Positions 1 to 12,974 of a stretch of 64,000 bases of DNA are shown piece by piece. Position numbers and translations under genes: made by a program. The notes beneath the pieces are model-generated. The model made no database searches. It was given only the letters and a program-made list of their open reading frames with translations, and was not told the DNA's origin. This DNA comes from Poecilobothrus nobilitatus (taxonomy: Eukaryota > Arthropoda > Insecta > Diptera > Dolichopodidae). Location: the NCBI GenBank assembly GCA_947095535.1, contig OX352774.1, positions 207,750,965 to 207,814,964 on the forward strand. The letters run 5' to 3'. How positions within the stretch are numbered: position 1 is the first letter of the stretch; every line of letters starts with the position of its first letter.

Positions 1-1
1 G

Positions 2-1226
2 TTGGCATTAGTCTTTTTGGCCAATGCTGAAGAGGAAAAGAAACCTGTAGAAGATACCAAAATAGAAGAAACTGCTGCAACACATGATGGTAATGATAAA
101 AAAAATGATAAACGTGGTTTACATCATTATGAAGATTTTCATCATGAATTCGATGATCATCATCATGAACACCATGAACATCATGAACATCATGAACCAA
201 TTGTAAAAGAAGAAAAAACTTTAACAATTATTAAAAAAGTTCATGTACCATATCCAGTTGAAAAACATATACCAGTACCTGTATATAAAAATGTACCAGT
301 ACCACATAAAGTAAAAGTACCAAAACCATATCCAGTTGAAAAAATTGTACATTATCCAGTTAAAGAAATTGTTAAAGTACCAGTTCATATACCAGCACCA
401 TATCCAGTAGAGAAAAAAGTACCATATCCAGTTCATGTTAATGTTGAACGTCCAGTACCAGTTAAAGTATATATACCAGCACCATATCCAGTTGAAAAGA
501 AAGTACATTATCCAGTAAAAGTACATGTACCAGCACCATATCCAGTTGAAAAGAAAGTACCATATCCAGTTGAAGTTAAAGTTGAAGTAGAAAAACCATA
601 TCCAGTTGAAAAAATTGTACATTATGAAGTTAAAGTACCATATGATCGTCCAGTACCAGTTCATGTTGATAAACCAGTACCATATGAAGTTGAAAAGAAA
701 GTACCATATCCAGTTATTAAAAAAATTCCATTCCCAGTACATGTTAAAGTAGATCGTCCAGTACCAGTTCATGTTGAAAAACCTGTACCATATGAAGTTA
801 AAGTACATGTTCCAGCCCCATATCCAGTTGAAAAGGAAATTCCAGTTAAAGTTGAAAAACATGTACCATATCCAGTACATAAGGCTGTTGAAAAACCAGT
901 ACCAGTTCATATTGAAAAACATGTACCAGGTTAGCGTTTTTAAAAAAAAAATAATATAATAATTACTCTATATAAATAAGGATTAATACTCGTATTATCC
1001 TTTAAAAATTTTTATTTTGTTTTAATAATTAATTTAATTTAAATTTTCGTTTTATTTTTTATTCTAATAATATATAGAATACCATGAAAAAGTTAAACAC
1101 TACAAAGTTCCAGAATTAGTTCATAAACATTATGAAGAAGAACATAAAGAAATTCCAATTCATGAAGAACCTCATGAAGAAGGTGGTCATGGTGAATGGG
1201 AAGAAAGTGGTGAATCTAAGTGGTGA
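2..1226 (+). CDS. Vajk-like PYPV-repeat secreted cuticular protein, 5'-partial
   Basis: Seen: two exons, <2..929 and 1078..1226, joined in phase 1 through a GTTAGC donor and a TATATAG acceptor. The first visible residues (LALVFLANA) are the end of a signal peptide, so the true start is left of the window. A short acidic part and a His-rich run (HHEHHEHHEHHEP) follow, then about 210 residues built from alternating PYPVEK, VPVHV and KVPYPV units. The second exon gives a Glu/His-rich tail ending EEGGHGEWEESGESKW. The visible part is 358 residues. Known: Drosophila Vajk proteins are secreted, Val/Pro/His-rich proteins of cuticular structures. Inferred: Vajk-like extracellular barrier protein; another PV-rich cuticle protein is the alternative. 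The family guess rests on composition and the adjacent Ance-like gene. Coding identity is firm, the name less so. Confidence 0.75.
232..929 (+). repeat. coding imperfect repeat (PYPVEK/VPVHV units)
   Basis: Direct reading shows repeated blocks such as ccatatccagttgaaaa and ccagtaccagttcatgtt, spaced irregularly at about 24 to 60 bases. They encode amphipathic beta-like PxPV alternations. Codon use within the blocks is very uniform (cca for Pro; gtt and gta for Val), so the repeat is also visible at DNA level and leaves the opposite strand free of stops. Confidence 0.8.
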
Positions 1227-4200
1227 AAAAATATGAATTTTTCTTTTCGTATTGTATAAATTCTCTTTTTTTTTTTTTATTAAATTTTTTCAAAAAAAAA
1301 AAAAAATGTAAATTATAATCAGTGAAAAAAAAAAAACAGTTAAATTTGTAAACTATTTTGTATTATAACAATACACAATTAATTAAATACTGATGTTGTG
1401 AGAAAATTGAACTGATTTTTAGGACCTCTTAATTAAATTGAAAAAATTTTTTTAATTAAATATAAAAATAAGTTATAGCTAGGCTTAAATTATTGTATAT
1501 TTTATACAAAATTATATAATTATTAGAGAGGACCAGATTTATTGTTTTGTAAAAAAAAAAAAAAAAACAAAAAAAACAAAAAGAAAAAAAAGAAAAAGAA
1601 AAAAAAAAGTTATTTCATACATATATTAAATTCAACTAGAAAATCAAAACTCTTAATTCAACAAACAAAAAATTCATTAAAAAGAAAGGTATTGATTCTA
1701 AAAAATGCTGTGTTTCTAGAGATTTTCATCTCTCGTTTTATATTTAGTGATTATTTTTTTATTTTTATTATTTTTTTTTTTTTTTTATTATTATTTTATT
1801 TTTATTTTAAATTTTATACATTTTTTTTTAGAAAAAAAAAAAAATAAATTGAAAGTAAAAAACTTTGTAAAAAAAAAAAAAAAAAAAAACCTATGTATAT
1901 TTGTTAAATCTAAAACTGAAAATTAAAAAAAAAACCAAAAACTTATAAAAAAATTTAAATATATAATTTTTATTTCATTATTTCATATTATTAACCATTA
2001 ACTCCTATAATTTTTATATAGTAACATCCTACATATAAATACTAAAGCAACTCTAATAAAACAATTTTTATTACTCTCAATACAATTTTTAGTAATTAAG
2101 ATTTGATGATCAAGAAACGAAATCAAATGAAAATTGATTACATAAATCTGATATTACTATTATGCAACTGTTGCTAGCCATAAATTAAAGCAAAGCAATT
2201 AATTCTCAATTTACTGACAAGAGGCGCTAAAAGAAAATGTATAACGGTTGCATATATCATTTAGCACTAAATAATAAAAAAATAATTAAAAAAAATATTT
2301 AATACAAAAAAATATTTATAAAATTTAATTTAAAAACCTAAAAACAAAAAAACCAATTATAGTTACCGTTATTCTATACTGTTTTATTATAATATTGTTA
2401 ATTTCTTCAACAAAATCAATTAAATTAATTCAATATACATAAAACATTCATATCATTCAAATTATTACAATATAGTCTGGTCTGCAGTATTACAAAAACA
2501 AAATTAAATAAATTATTAATACAATTAATTGGAAAAATATCAAAATAAAAATTAATTTTGATCCAAAAACAAAAAACACTTTCTCTTCAAAAGACTAAAG
2601 CGTACGTAAAACAAATATATACGTTTTAAATATTAATTAAAAATTTTTTTTTTATTTAATTAATCAATTTATAAATTCAATTTTTTACCAAATCAATTGA
2701 ATGAAATCAAATGTTAAGTTACAAAATGTAAAGTTACTTAAAATTCAAAAAATTAAGTAATAAATAACATTCCTTTAAATTATATATATATAATGTAATA
2801 TAAATTTTCTTTTAAGCATTATTTACAACCCTATTTTAATGAAGAAAAACCAACATTAATTTTTTAAAATGAACAAAGAAAAACTAAATTTCGATTATTT
2901 TTAATCATTATAAATTTTTTTAACAAATTTTTTTTTTTTTTTATTTAAAATTCATTGAAATTTTTCCAAATATCTCAAAAAATTACAGTCATTCATTAAA
3001 GTTTAAAACTAAATCCTACATTTTAGTAAGTAAATTACAAATGAATTTAAACCTTTTTCAATTTTTTTTTTTTTTTTACCAATATTATATCATTAAATTT
3101 TTGGCACCTAAACTTAATTATCAAGTCAATTAACATAATAATTAAATTGATTTTTTTTTTCATTATTTTTAAATTTCAATTCTAGCAATCATTTTAATTT
3201 TCAACACCTCATAACACATAGAAAAAAAAAACCATTAATGAAATGCTTAGTTAAAAGCACGATTTTTTTTTTATAACCCATAACAGATATTTCTTCATAT
3301 TTCATTATAAATCGGAATAAAACATAGGTAGATAATAGGTACTAAATAATATTTCAATTTATAAACTATAATTAATTTAATATTTGATAAAAGAAAAAAA
3401 AATAACATTTTTTTACCATTACCAGAGTTAGCTTTTAACATTATTTAGTGTTAGCTTTTAAAACAAAAAAATTATTACCGTGACAAAGTGTTTCAAAAAG
3501 TAAAATAACATAAAAAAAGAAAAACAATATTATGCAAACTAAATTACCATCCATAAGTAACATTTATAATTTTTGTTGCATTGGTAAAATGCACATTAAA
3601 ATTAAATAATTTTACCACCATAATAAATACAAGTTAATTTTCAAAAAAATTTCCAGACAAAAACAAAGACAGACATTTTGTTGTTACAATAAAAAGTGTT
3701 ATAAAAAAACAAAAACAAAAACAAAAAAACCAAACAAAATAAAAATTATATTATATATAAACCAGGCACAATATATATAAAGAAAACCAGGCACAATATT
3801 ATAAAAATCCAGTATTTCAAGATTATTATAAAATCAAATGCTGGATTAAGATGGCGGGGCACTTTAATTTAAACCAAGAAAACGCAAATAAATAAAATAC
3901 GAACGAAAAAAAAAGCTTCCTGCTTTTTTCTGCTTTTTTTTTTTTTTTGTTTTGTTATATTTATACAACTTTGTATATATTATATGAATGAATTTTACCG
4001 TTATACATGTAAATAAAATTAATTGAAAAAATTAAGATGAATACCTTAAACCAACGCATTATATATATAGTATATATGTATATACTAATTATTAAATTAC
4101 ATATACTGAATTCAATCCAATTTTTTTTTTGTAACATGAATATTATACTTAAGAAGACACGTGCTTACACAATTAAAAACATACTTAGAAAAAAGAAAAA

Positions 4201-4631
4201 GAAAACAACATAAAGAGTTAAAATTTAATTATAAAATTACTATTATATGGTTTTTTTTTTTTTTATAAATTATTATATTTAAATTTATTGCCATATTACA
4301 TAATGGTAAATTTAAAAAAAAAAAAAAAAAAAAGTAGGTAGTGAACAAAAATAAAATAAATCATCTCTTTTAGATTAAATTAACATGGCATCAAATTATA
4401 TATAAAATTTAGCACAATATAATAGTGGTGCCACCACTGTTAGATAATGTCTAATTTATTTAACCGAGTGTTATACAAAATTACATAATATTATTTATGT
4501 ATGTATGTAATTAACTAATTTGTTTTTGTTAATGTAAAATTGTTAGTTAATTTCTTTTTAAATTTTCTTTAATACGTAAATTTTGAGGAAAATGTTTAAG
4601 TAAATTTCGTCTGAATCTTTTAAATCCTTTA
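1227..4631. other. AT-rich intergenic or intronic sequence, no gene seen
   Basis: Dominated by A and T homopolymers, with no ORF showing family resemblance on either strand. I searched the minus strand here for the missing ACE C-terminal exon (a YF-hydrophobic-QFQFHK-type segment) and did not find it. Small items: a direct repeat of aaaccaggcacaatat near 3758 and 3785, and a 7-1-7 palindrome agtggtg-c-caccact at 4425-4439. Confidence 0.6.
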
Positions 4632-5270
4632 AATGCTTATTTTTAGCACTTTTTCTACAAAAAAAATTAAAATACTTTTTATTTTCCTCATATCTGTTTG
4701 TCCGTCCATCCATCTGTTTACAAAACTTCTAAGCTGTTTAAGACACAACAATGAAATTTTAAAAAAATTAATGTTGTAGGACAACTTTTTTATATACCCC
4801 CATCCGTTACGAAACTATAGCCTCTCAAAGTTTTAAAAAGCTCAATTTTTAAATGTATATAGTTCAAATGACGGAACTTGTTTTTACCTTCAAAAATCAA
4901 AATTAAACGTTTTTTTTTTAATTTATTATTTAAATTTACCGGTATTTCAAAACAATATTTTGCAAAAATTAGCTTTCTTCATATATACATATACGCAACG
5001 CTTTACATAAAATCTTTAAATTTTGAGAGAAGAAAAATCTTTGCGAATTTAGTATAAGATGCCTCAGATTTTTTTGTTTAAGAGTTATTAGGGCACAAAA
5101 ATTGAAAATTCGACAACATTTTTAGACCCCTGTACAAATTTTAAGCACTTGTACAAATTTTTCCAAAATAAAAGTAAAAAATTTAAACTCCAAAATTATA
5201 GTTTTACATACATTAGCTGCTTTTCTGAATTATTTAGGGTTACCTTAAGATTGAATAAAAATTTCTCTTG
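4632..5270 (+). repeat. dispersed repeat family R, copy A
   Basis: Contains the blocks that define this family in the window: a start around tttttagcac, then CTGTTTGTCCGTCC, then attaatgttgtaggacaac, then a conserved cattacgaaactatagcc-type block, and a tail with cacctgtaca-like and ctccaaaattata motifs. The same order is seen at about 46300-46905 and, reversed, at 25540-26410. Partial copies lie near 12975, 15510 and 28045. No ORF is present. Likely a non-autonomous transposon or decayed element; class unknown. Confidence 0.6.
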
Positions 5271-5587
5271 ATTTTAAAAATTTTTTTCAAAAATAAAAAT
5301 CAAAATTATAAAATTTTGGTGTAAGTCACAGTATTTTAAACTCTTTATTGGCTTTTTTAAAAAATCCGCCTTATTATAAATTATAAGTAAGGGGATAATA
5401 ATTAACGGAACAAAAAAAAATCTAACATAATTAAATACTATTATATATTTTAATAGTAAAATAACTTGCAATTTTAATAAAAAGTATCAATAGATTTATT
5501 TGTTTATTTAATGTATAGATAATATCTAAATTTTTAATGTAAAAAATTATATTTAAATACCACAAAAGAATAAAATTTTTCACTTAC

Positions 5588-8500
5588 TTCATGTATGGAA
5601 CATTAGCTGGTACGTGATATTTAGCACCAGGATCAAAATCTAATTCTGATCTTAATACTGGTGGTTTTATACCTCCGTATTGTTCTCTGGAAAGAATAAA
5701 ATAGAAAAAAAAATGTCTGTAAGTCATAAGTTTCTTTAAGTTTAATTTTTTTTTTAATTAAATTAATTTTCTAACCTTAAATTCCAGAAATGACAATTTA
5801 ACATTTCTCTTTTCACCTTTCGACTAAAAACATCATAACGCCAAGCTTCCATTGATAAAGCATAAGGTAAAAATGCTAACTTATCAATTGCCATTGCAAA
5901 TAAAAAATTAATATCATATGGAAAATCTTCAACTGATTTTTGTATTAAACCTAATGTTTGTAAATGTTTTAATGTTGATACTGATAAACCAATTGCATCA
6001 CCAATAGCTTCATGAAAACCTTAAAAATGAAAAAAAAAATAAACATTTTTAAATAATATTATAACACATTATATTCAGTAATTTAATCCTACCAGGATTA
6101 GCACCATCTCTATAAACTTTTGGTTGATGTCTATAACTTAAAAAATATTGAATATGTGCCATCTCATGATGAATTGTAATTAAATCTTTTTGTCTAATTT
6201 TTGGACACATTTTAATACGATAATCTCGTCTATTACAAAAATCCCATGCTGATGGTTGACATAAAACCGAACGATCTGGTAACAATTCAAATACAGAATT
6301 ATGCCAAAATTCCTGTGGCATTGCTGACATATTCATTGATAAAAAAAATTCTTCAGCTAATTGAAACATAATTAAAGGTGTATAGCCTTGTTCAATCATA
6401 CGTGGTGTAACATCAATAAATGCTCTACCCGGATATGGTATAATAATATCTAAAATATTTGTCCAACTTTGACCGTACATATTACCTAAAATATGTGCTG
6501 GTAATGGTGCATTTCGATTTATTTTATCTGGACCATAAAATTCACGTAATTTTCTACGTACATAAGCATGTAAAAGTTCATATAAAGGTTGAATTTGTTC
6601 CCAAACACGTTCAATATCTTGTCTAAAACTACCAGATTCATATCCAGAGAACCAATATTCACCACCATTTGTATAATCTTCAAAATAAAACAAAAAATAA
6701 TAAATGTTATAAACATTTATTAAATTATTATATTTTTAATAATTACTCACTATTAATAAAACCAATTTCATTTATTAATTCAATCATTTGTTCAAAACTA
6801 TCTCGCATTTCTCTTCCAGTTTTTCGATGATATTCCATCCAAGTATGTTGCAATTCATCCCAATCACGACTACGTGCCATTATAAATTTTAAATCTGGAT
6901 TTAATTTCAAACCACAATGAAATGGCTGTTGATAAGCACAAATTGAAGCCCCATTATACAGAACCAACATATCATTAATTAATCGATTATACTGGAAAAT
7001 ATGTTTCAAAGTTAATTTTAAGCAAAAATTTCAAATTAAAAAAAATTATAAATAACTTACTCTATCCAATTGATCTGGTGGAAGAGAATTTGGTCCAACT
7101 TGATTTAAAAGACGATATTGTCTTGCTAAATTTTGATCAAAAATTATACTTGAATCGATATTTCGTGATAATTCAAATACACTGCGCATATAATCAGAAT
7201 ATTTCTGTTGAGCCAAAAGCTATATAATAAAAAAAAAAATTATTTTAATATACATTTTACGAAGATCTAAAAATCATAGTCATCCTAATATTCATGTAAA
7301 ATTTCAAAAAAATTTGAATTAAACTTTTGAATAGTTAATTATTATTCTCGAAAGAAAATTTTAATAAAAAGAAATAAAAAAATAAAAACACATATTTGCC
7401 CTTTTCCATGTTCTAATGTACCACACTTTAACCCTGAAATTCTATCACAATAACATAACCCTGTAACAATTCTTAACATGTTTGTGCTGTTATTGTAGTA
7501 TTTCTATAGTAGAAAAGGCAAGTAAAAATTAACACAATCTTACAATTTCTGTGATACATTTATTGTTTTATCGAATATGTTCATACATGAATTCTTGGAT
7601 ACATAGTATGTATGTATGTATTATGTACCCTATTAAGAATAACATTTTTATTCAACTGAACATTATCAATTTTCATGTCAATGTCAGAGTAATTTAATAT
7701 ACCCAAAAGCTTTGTATTTTGTTGTCATTCAGTTATTATATTATTTTTCTACTTGTCGTCGCGTTTTTTGCTACTTATTGTATTTAAAACAAAACAAAAA
7801 AAAAAACATAAATTCTCTTCTCAAACAAATTAATCATTAATCATATTATCATAGCTTAGAAATGTTTTTTTTTTTTTTGTTAAATTAACTAGTGAATGAC
7901 TACTTTTCTATTGAAATAATAACCAAAAAAAAAAAATCATTTGATTTGTGACTTACTGCTTCCGTTTGAGTAATTTCGTTAACATCAGTTTCATAATTCC
8001 ATTGAGCAGCAACATTTGCTGTACATTCCAATGATCCTCTATGATCATTTTCAATTAAAAAATTACGTAATTTTTCCATTTCCCGAGCATATTTACGATC
8101 CTGATCCAAACGATATCTTTCATCATTAATATAACGTGGATCATTATTAAATCTTTGATCATTACCAAATCTTGGATCATTTGGATATTGATCATTTGGA
8201 TTTGTTGAAAATGGTGGCCGTTGAGTTGTTGTAAATCGATCACGATCACGTTCGCGTTCGCGTTCACGATCACGATAATATTGATCTTGTAAATCAGGTC
8301 TATAAAATTGTGATTGATTAAAAGTACTCGGAATATTATTATTATTATAAAGATTTCTATTATCATATGGATTTTGTCTGTTATATGCATTTGGATAATT
8401 TTGTGATGATGGTGGATAATTTTGTGATGACGGTGGATAATTTTGTGAAGATGGTGGATAATTTTGTGATGATGGTGGATAATTTTCAGTTGTTATTGAA

Positions 8501-8978
8501 CCATTACTAAATGGACTTTGATTATGACGTCCACCTTTATTATAATTATATTGAAAACGATCATCTAGATTTATACCAGTCTAAAATAAAAATATAAAGA
8601 TAAATTTTAATTAAAATATAATATTATGTACATATTTTATTTATAATATGTATTTAAATAATTAATAAAAAAAATTACTCGATAATCATTAGGTTTATCA
8701 TCAGCTTCTAAATCACTAATTGGACCATATGGTGGTCCATATCTCATACTACGATCATTATCCGGATTATTTGAATCACGATTATTATTCAATTGATTTG
8801 GTGTATAACTGTTGGAATATACATTAGGTCTAATATTTGGTTCAATTGTGGGTAATGGCGGTAAATTTAATTGTGGATTTGAAAAAGCGTATTGAAAATT
8901 TATCACATTTATAATTATAAAATAAAAACGCGACACGACACCATTTTTTTTAATATTTTTTTCTGATAATATTTTCAT
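5588..8978 (-). CDS. Ance-3-like: ACE-like M2 peptidase with long N-terminal extension (Ance-3-like), 3' end not in window
   Basis: Seen: seven minus-strand exons, in transcription order 8978..8679, 8580..7957, 7219..7061, 6991..6751, 6677..6093, 6019..5776 and 5686..5588; all junctions keep frame (750 residues). Residues 1-35 look like a signal or signal-anchor segment. About 240 low-complexity Asn/Pro/Arg-rich residues follow, including four SSQNYPP units and an [13 protein letters not shown] run. The ACE domain then starts near residue 275. HEMAH lies at 612-616 and GFHEAIGD supplies the third zinc ligand, Glu640. Known: M2 peptidases bind zinc through HExxH plus a downstream Glu. Exon 7 ends VPYMK at an AAG|TAAGT donor matching an intron in the paralogues, so about 110 C-terminal residues must come from exons not found between 1227 and 5588. 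Inferred: full length about 860, close to my recollection of Drosophila Ance-3. Confidence 0.85.
8393..8484 (-). repeat. 21-bp coding tandem repeat in the Ance-3-like N-terminus
   Basis: Four near-identical 21-base units (plus strand ggataattttgtgatgatgg plus one base, with one-base variants) encode the NYPPSSQ heptapeptide on the minus strand. The array is in frame, so copy number can change without breaking the gene. Confidence 0.85.
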
Positions 8979-10680
8979 AATTTTATTTTTTTTTTTAATT
9001 TTAACCTAATTAAAAATTTTCACTTTTTTTTTTGTAACGGTTTTAAATTAGAAAATTATTCAATTAATCACTAAAATAAACTTTAATATTTAATAAAATT
9101 TTAATACTAGTTAATATTTGAATACTTTTAAAAATTATAATAAATTTAATTAATAATAAATTATAATCACCCACTATAATAATGATTCATAAATTTTAAT
9201 TAGGTTTAGTTACACAAAAAAACAACGAATGATTTCCTCAATAAAAAAAAACAAAATCTGAAATCATCACAATTTTTCGATTATTGTAGCTTATTAGAAT
9301 CACAAAAACCACAACAACGACAACAACAACATTTGAAAATTAAATGAAATACGAACACGATACTATAGTAAAAATTAGGATTTTAATTTTTTATTTGAAT
9401 TAATGTTCTATTCACTTGATTCACTTGATTCACTTGATATATGTAAAGTTCTCGCGACGATTCCTAACTAACAACTAATTTTAATTTTTTTTTAATTTTT
9501 TTAAATAAAAGTTTTAATAGAAAATTAAAATTTAGAAAAAAAAAAAACTTCCCTGCTTATTTTGTTAAATTTTGTCAGTAAATCGCCATGTAGTTACTAA
9601 TTTTACTTATAATTACATTAGAAACAAAAACAACGAATCACTAAATATGCGGGTTACTATTATTTCTGACAATGATAAGATTTTTAATTTTTTTTTTCTT
9701 TATGTTTTTTGTTTTAAGTTAAAGTTTTTCATGAAGAGCATTGTTTTTCCGCGAGAATTTTTTTTTTTTTTTTCCTTTACATGTCATTAGAAATAAAGAA
9801 AAACAAAAACATGAAACAAAACCACACAATTGTGATATTTTTATGATAGGAGGTCAGATTAGACCTTTGAAAATTTTTTTGTTTTTCTTTCGATACTTTT
9901 ACAAACAACAACAAACATACTAATATTCTTAAATACATCTACCCCTCCATATTGTTACTATATAACAAACATGTAAAATAGTAAAGATTAAAATTTGTTA
10001 TATAAAATAGTTAGTATATAATTTAAATGTTATCGTAGTTACGAAAAAAAAATTGACAACTAAACTTATTCATGAAAATCACGTGCAAATGATAATTTTT
10101 AAAATTATTTTCTGATTTTAAGTGACTAAATAGTCACTATAGAAATTATAAGATTCCTCTATGGGAAGGGGAAGAAACGAACTATAATAAAAACAATAAT
10201 TAATTGTATGTATTGTGTAATAAATTTCTGATAGATTTAAATACAAAGTGCCCGAAAAGAATTCAATGAACGTAAATGCTGGAAAAGTACAAAATTAAAA
10301 AAATAATTTGTTCTTAGAAAGAGTTCTATAACTAATGGTTCTCGTTTAATAAATATCAATAATTCTCAATAAAATGAAATGTTCATAAAATAATAATTTA
10401 AATAATCTTTACTGCATGATCAGATCACTAAAAATCACTTAAGATTCGTTGAAAATCAAAAATGATTATCTTGCAATGAAAAATTGTCTCAAACATTATT
10501 TTTTGAATTAGTTATACATTGTCTTAAAAACGTTTCGTTTTATAACCTTGTGAATCATTATAAATCTGCTCCCTTCTCTTTCTAAACGAAACAAATTTTT
10601 ACTTATTTCCTAATCCTCCTAGATCTTGTTTTCTTTATGACATTTCATACAGAAATCGTTTTGTTCAATTTTTATTTAAT
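8979..10680. other. AT-rich 5' flank of the Ance-3-like gene, no gene seen
   Basis: No supported coding sequence. A 9-base direct repeat, tcacttgat three times, lies at 9412-9438, about 430 bases upstream of the ATG of the minus-strand ACE gene. Its position is compatible with 5' UTR or promoter, but no core promoter element is clear. Short ORFs at 9572-9923 consist of homopolymer runs and are not credible genes. Confidence 0.4.
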
Positions 10681-10865
10681 CGATATCAGGTCGATATACT
10701 AAGAAATAGATTGTAAACACCGAGGGAGTGTGGGTTCGAATCCCACACACATCGTAAGAGTTATTCCCCCTTACGACATTTACAGCCACGTCTGAACAGG
10801 AAAGGTTGTGTAGTTTCCTGAGAACATTTATGTGGCAGAGAATAAAATTAATTTTTTTTTTTTCA
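10681..10865 (+). repeat. possible SINE or tRNA-derived fragment
   Basis: At 10731-10749 there is a perfect T-arm-like stem and loop, gtgggttcgaatcccac, containing a Pol III B-box (GGTTCGAATCC). It is followed by a hairpin (cgtaag ... cttacg) and a moderately GC-rich tail ending in an oligo-T run. There is no cloverleaf upstream and no matching acceptor stem, so it is not a tRNA gene. A decayed tRNA-derived SINE is the best guess; only one copy was noticed in the window. Confidence 0.35.
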
Positions 10866-12061
10866 ATTTTACCTGTAGTTTTATATTTAATATTTATATT
10901 TTATTAATATAATAATTATGCTTGTTAATTTTTTTATTTTAATCATTTCCAAAAACTCAGTTGATTCTTTTTCATACCAATTGAATTTTAAATACTTCTT
11001 TTAATCTAATTCAAAATAAATTTAAAATAAAACAAATAAACAATTCTAAAATTCCTCCTAATTACTTTTTGCACGTACATATTTCGAAAATTTAAAATGG
11101 TGGCGACTAACGCTCTAAACCTCCCGTAAAAAAATTATTAAAAGATATACATATTACAACAAAATTTTTTTTTCAATCCAACATTTATTTTTTTATTTAT
11201 TAAACATTATTATTCAACATTTTGTGCTTAATTACTTTCTTGAAAGAATTTTTGTATTAAGGAGCGATATTAAATTTAATATTAGGTATAATTACGAGAA
11301 TCGATACTACACACCTAAAAATGTTTGGTACAACCCCATCTATAATCTATTTGGATTGACTATTGCTTATATACAAATTTGTTGTTACCCTGTATATCAT
11401 ATCAAAGAATGAAATAGATGCATTATTTGTAAAACAATTTTTAAACCTAGAAAAAAGCGTTAATTAAAATAACCACAAATTATAAGTTTTAAACCAATTT
11501 AATTACATACAATATGCTTACATATATGATAAGATGATATTGTAAAGGTGTGGCAAATCTTATTTAAAAAAAATTATGATAAATTTATTTTAAGGTTGCG
11601 TGTTTTGTAAAATAATAAGTTACCGGAACTATTAGAATAAATGTTTAGAAACCTTTTCGATGATATTCAAAGAAATATTATATATCATGCTAGAATTAAT
11701 AGTTACAGTATAATGATTGACTCATGTCTCAAATTGACATTATGCAATTTTTTTTATGTTAAATGAAAATTATCATTTTAAAATGTCTATAGTGTATTAA
11801 TTATAATAGATACTTAAATTTATTATATAATATGTAAAATATATATTTTCATTTATTGAAAAATTATCGATTCGTTTTTTTTTAGATTATTGCGAAATTT
11901 AAGGTTTAGGTTTGTACTGTGTAAAAGTGTAGATTAAATTTATAAAAATTAAGTTGAAGACTCTTTTTACGGAAAATAGATTTGTTTAAAAATAAGTTAG
12001 TTTAGGAGCAACTATACTAATAAAATTTTTGAAATTATTCAATACTAGTAGTTGGCTATTT
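10866..12061. other. AT-rich intergenic, nothing recognised
   Basis: No family-like ORF and no repeat boundaries seen. The 62-codon ORF at 11224-11412 has no recognisable domain, codon pattern or splice context. Confidence 0.4.
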
Positions 12062-12065
12062 TTAA

Positions 12066-12285
12066 TGGGGTTTCCCTTAGGGATGATACAATTTAAAAAT
12101 TAAAAAAAAACACATAAATTATTCAGTGAGACCATTTCTTGAGATAATTTCATCACCATAATAAATGACATAAGAATGACATAAGAAATGACATGATATA
12201 AAATGACATAAGAAATGTCAAAAAATAATACGCAGTGTTGCCATTATAACCATTTTAAATTGTATCATTCAACTTGGAAAACCCG
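12066..12285. mobile_element. 220-bp TIR element with TTAA target duplication (piggyBac-type MITE candidate)
   Basis: TTAA occurs at both edges (12062-12065 and 12286-12289). Just inside are related inverted ends, left ggggtttccc ... gatgatacaatttaaa and right (reverse complement) gggttttcc ... gaatgatacaatttaaa. The interior has short direct repeats of atgacataagaa and no coding capacity. TTAA duplications are the hallmark of piggyBac superfamily insertions; assignment beyond that is inference. Confidence 0.55.
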
Positions 12286-12974
12286 TTAAATACGAAATTG
12301 TTAATTTGCGTAATGTTCTATTATTTGGACTAACTTATTTTAAAGATTTCTTTTATTATTTTTCTAGCGAGATTCTCTTTCAGTTTTGAATATGTATAAA
12401 GTGTATTTGGCAAACCAAAACGAGCAAAAAATTATTCGGTAATGGGGTCTAAATTTTTTTTTTATGTTTTAATGTAATTTGCTTATACATACATCTCAAA
12501 AACTATACGCAATAGATTTGCCGAGATTGTGAGAAAAAATCGTTTTCCATGCACCATGCAAAAATTCTCAATTAAGATATGGTTGAAAAAACGAATTTTT
12601 ACAAGAACAAATTTGAAATTCATTTTATACATGATAAACATTAAATCATCTGCACATAAGAAATAAATTAAATTATTAATAAATTAAAAATTAATAAATA
12701 AATAAATTTTTTTAAATTAAAATTTCAATTATACTATAAGCAATATTTAGTATTTATTTTTCTATTTAATAAAAACTTTTTTTCATCCAAATTCAACATT
12801 TTTTCAAAAAACATTAAACAACTTTTTATTTAAATTAAATCCTTTTTTATAATTTAAACCTTTTCAATCAAAATAATTTAAACGAAAAATTATTTAATTT
12901 GACTGAACAAAATAGGTTTAATTTAAAAAAAAAGGTTTAATTTCAATTAAAATAAATAAGTCATTTCAGGAAAT

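Noticed and set aside
221..922. 233-codon open frame on the minus strand opposite the PYPV gene
   Set aside because: Its Trp/Asn/Tyr-rich composition is simply the complement of the PYPV/VPV codon repeats; it has no signal or domain. The plus strand has the signal peptide, intron and sensible tail.
4425..4439. Palindrome agtggtg-c-caccact as a regulatory site
   Set aside because: Single short palindrome without nearby gene start; chance cannot be excluded.
10729..10756. Possible tRNA gene (T-arm-like stem)
   Set aside because: No D-arm, anticodon arm or matching acceptor stem upstream; kept only as a SINE-like fragment.
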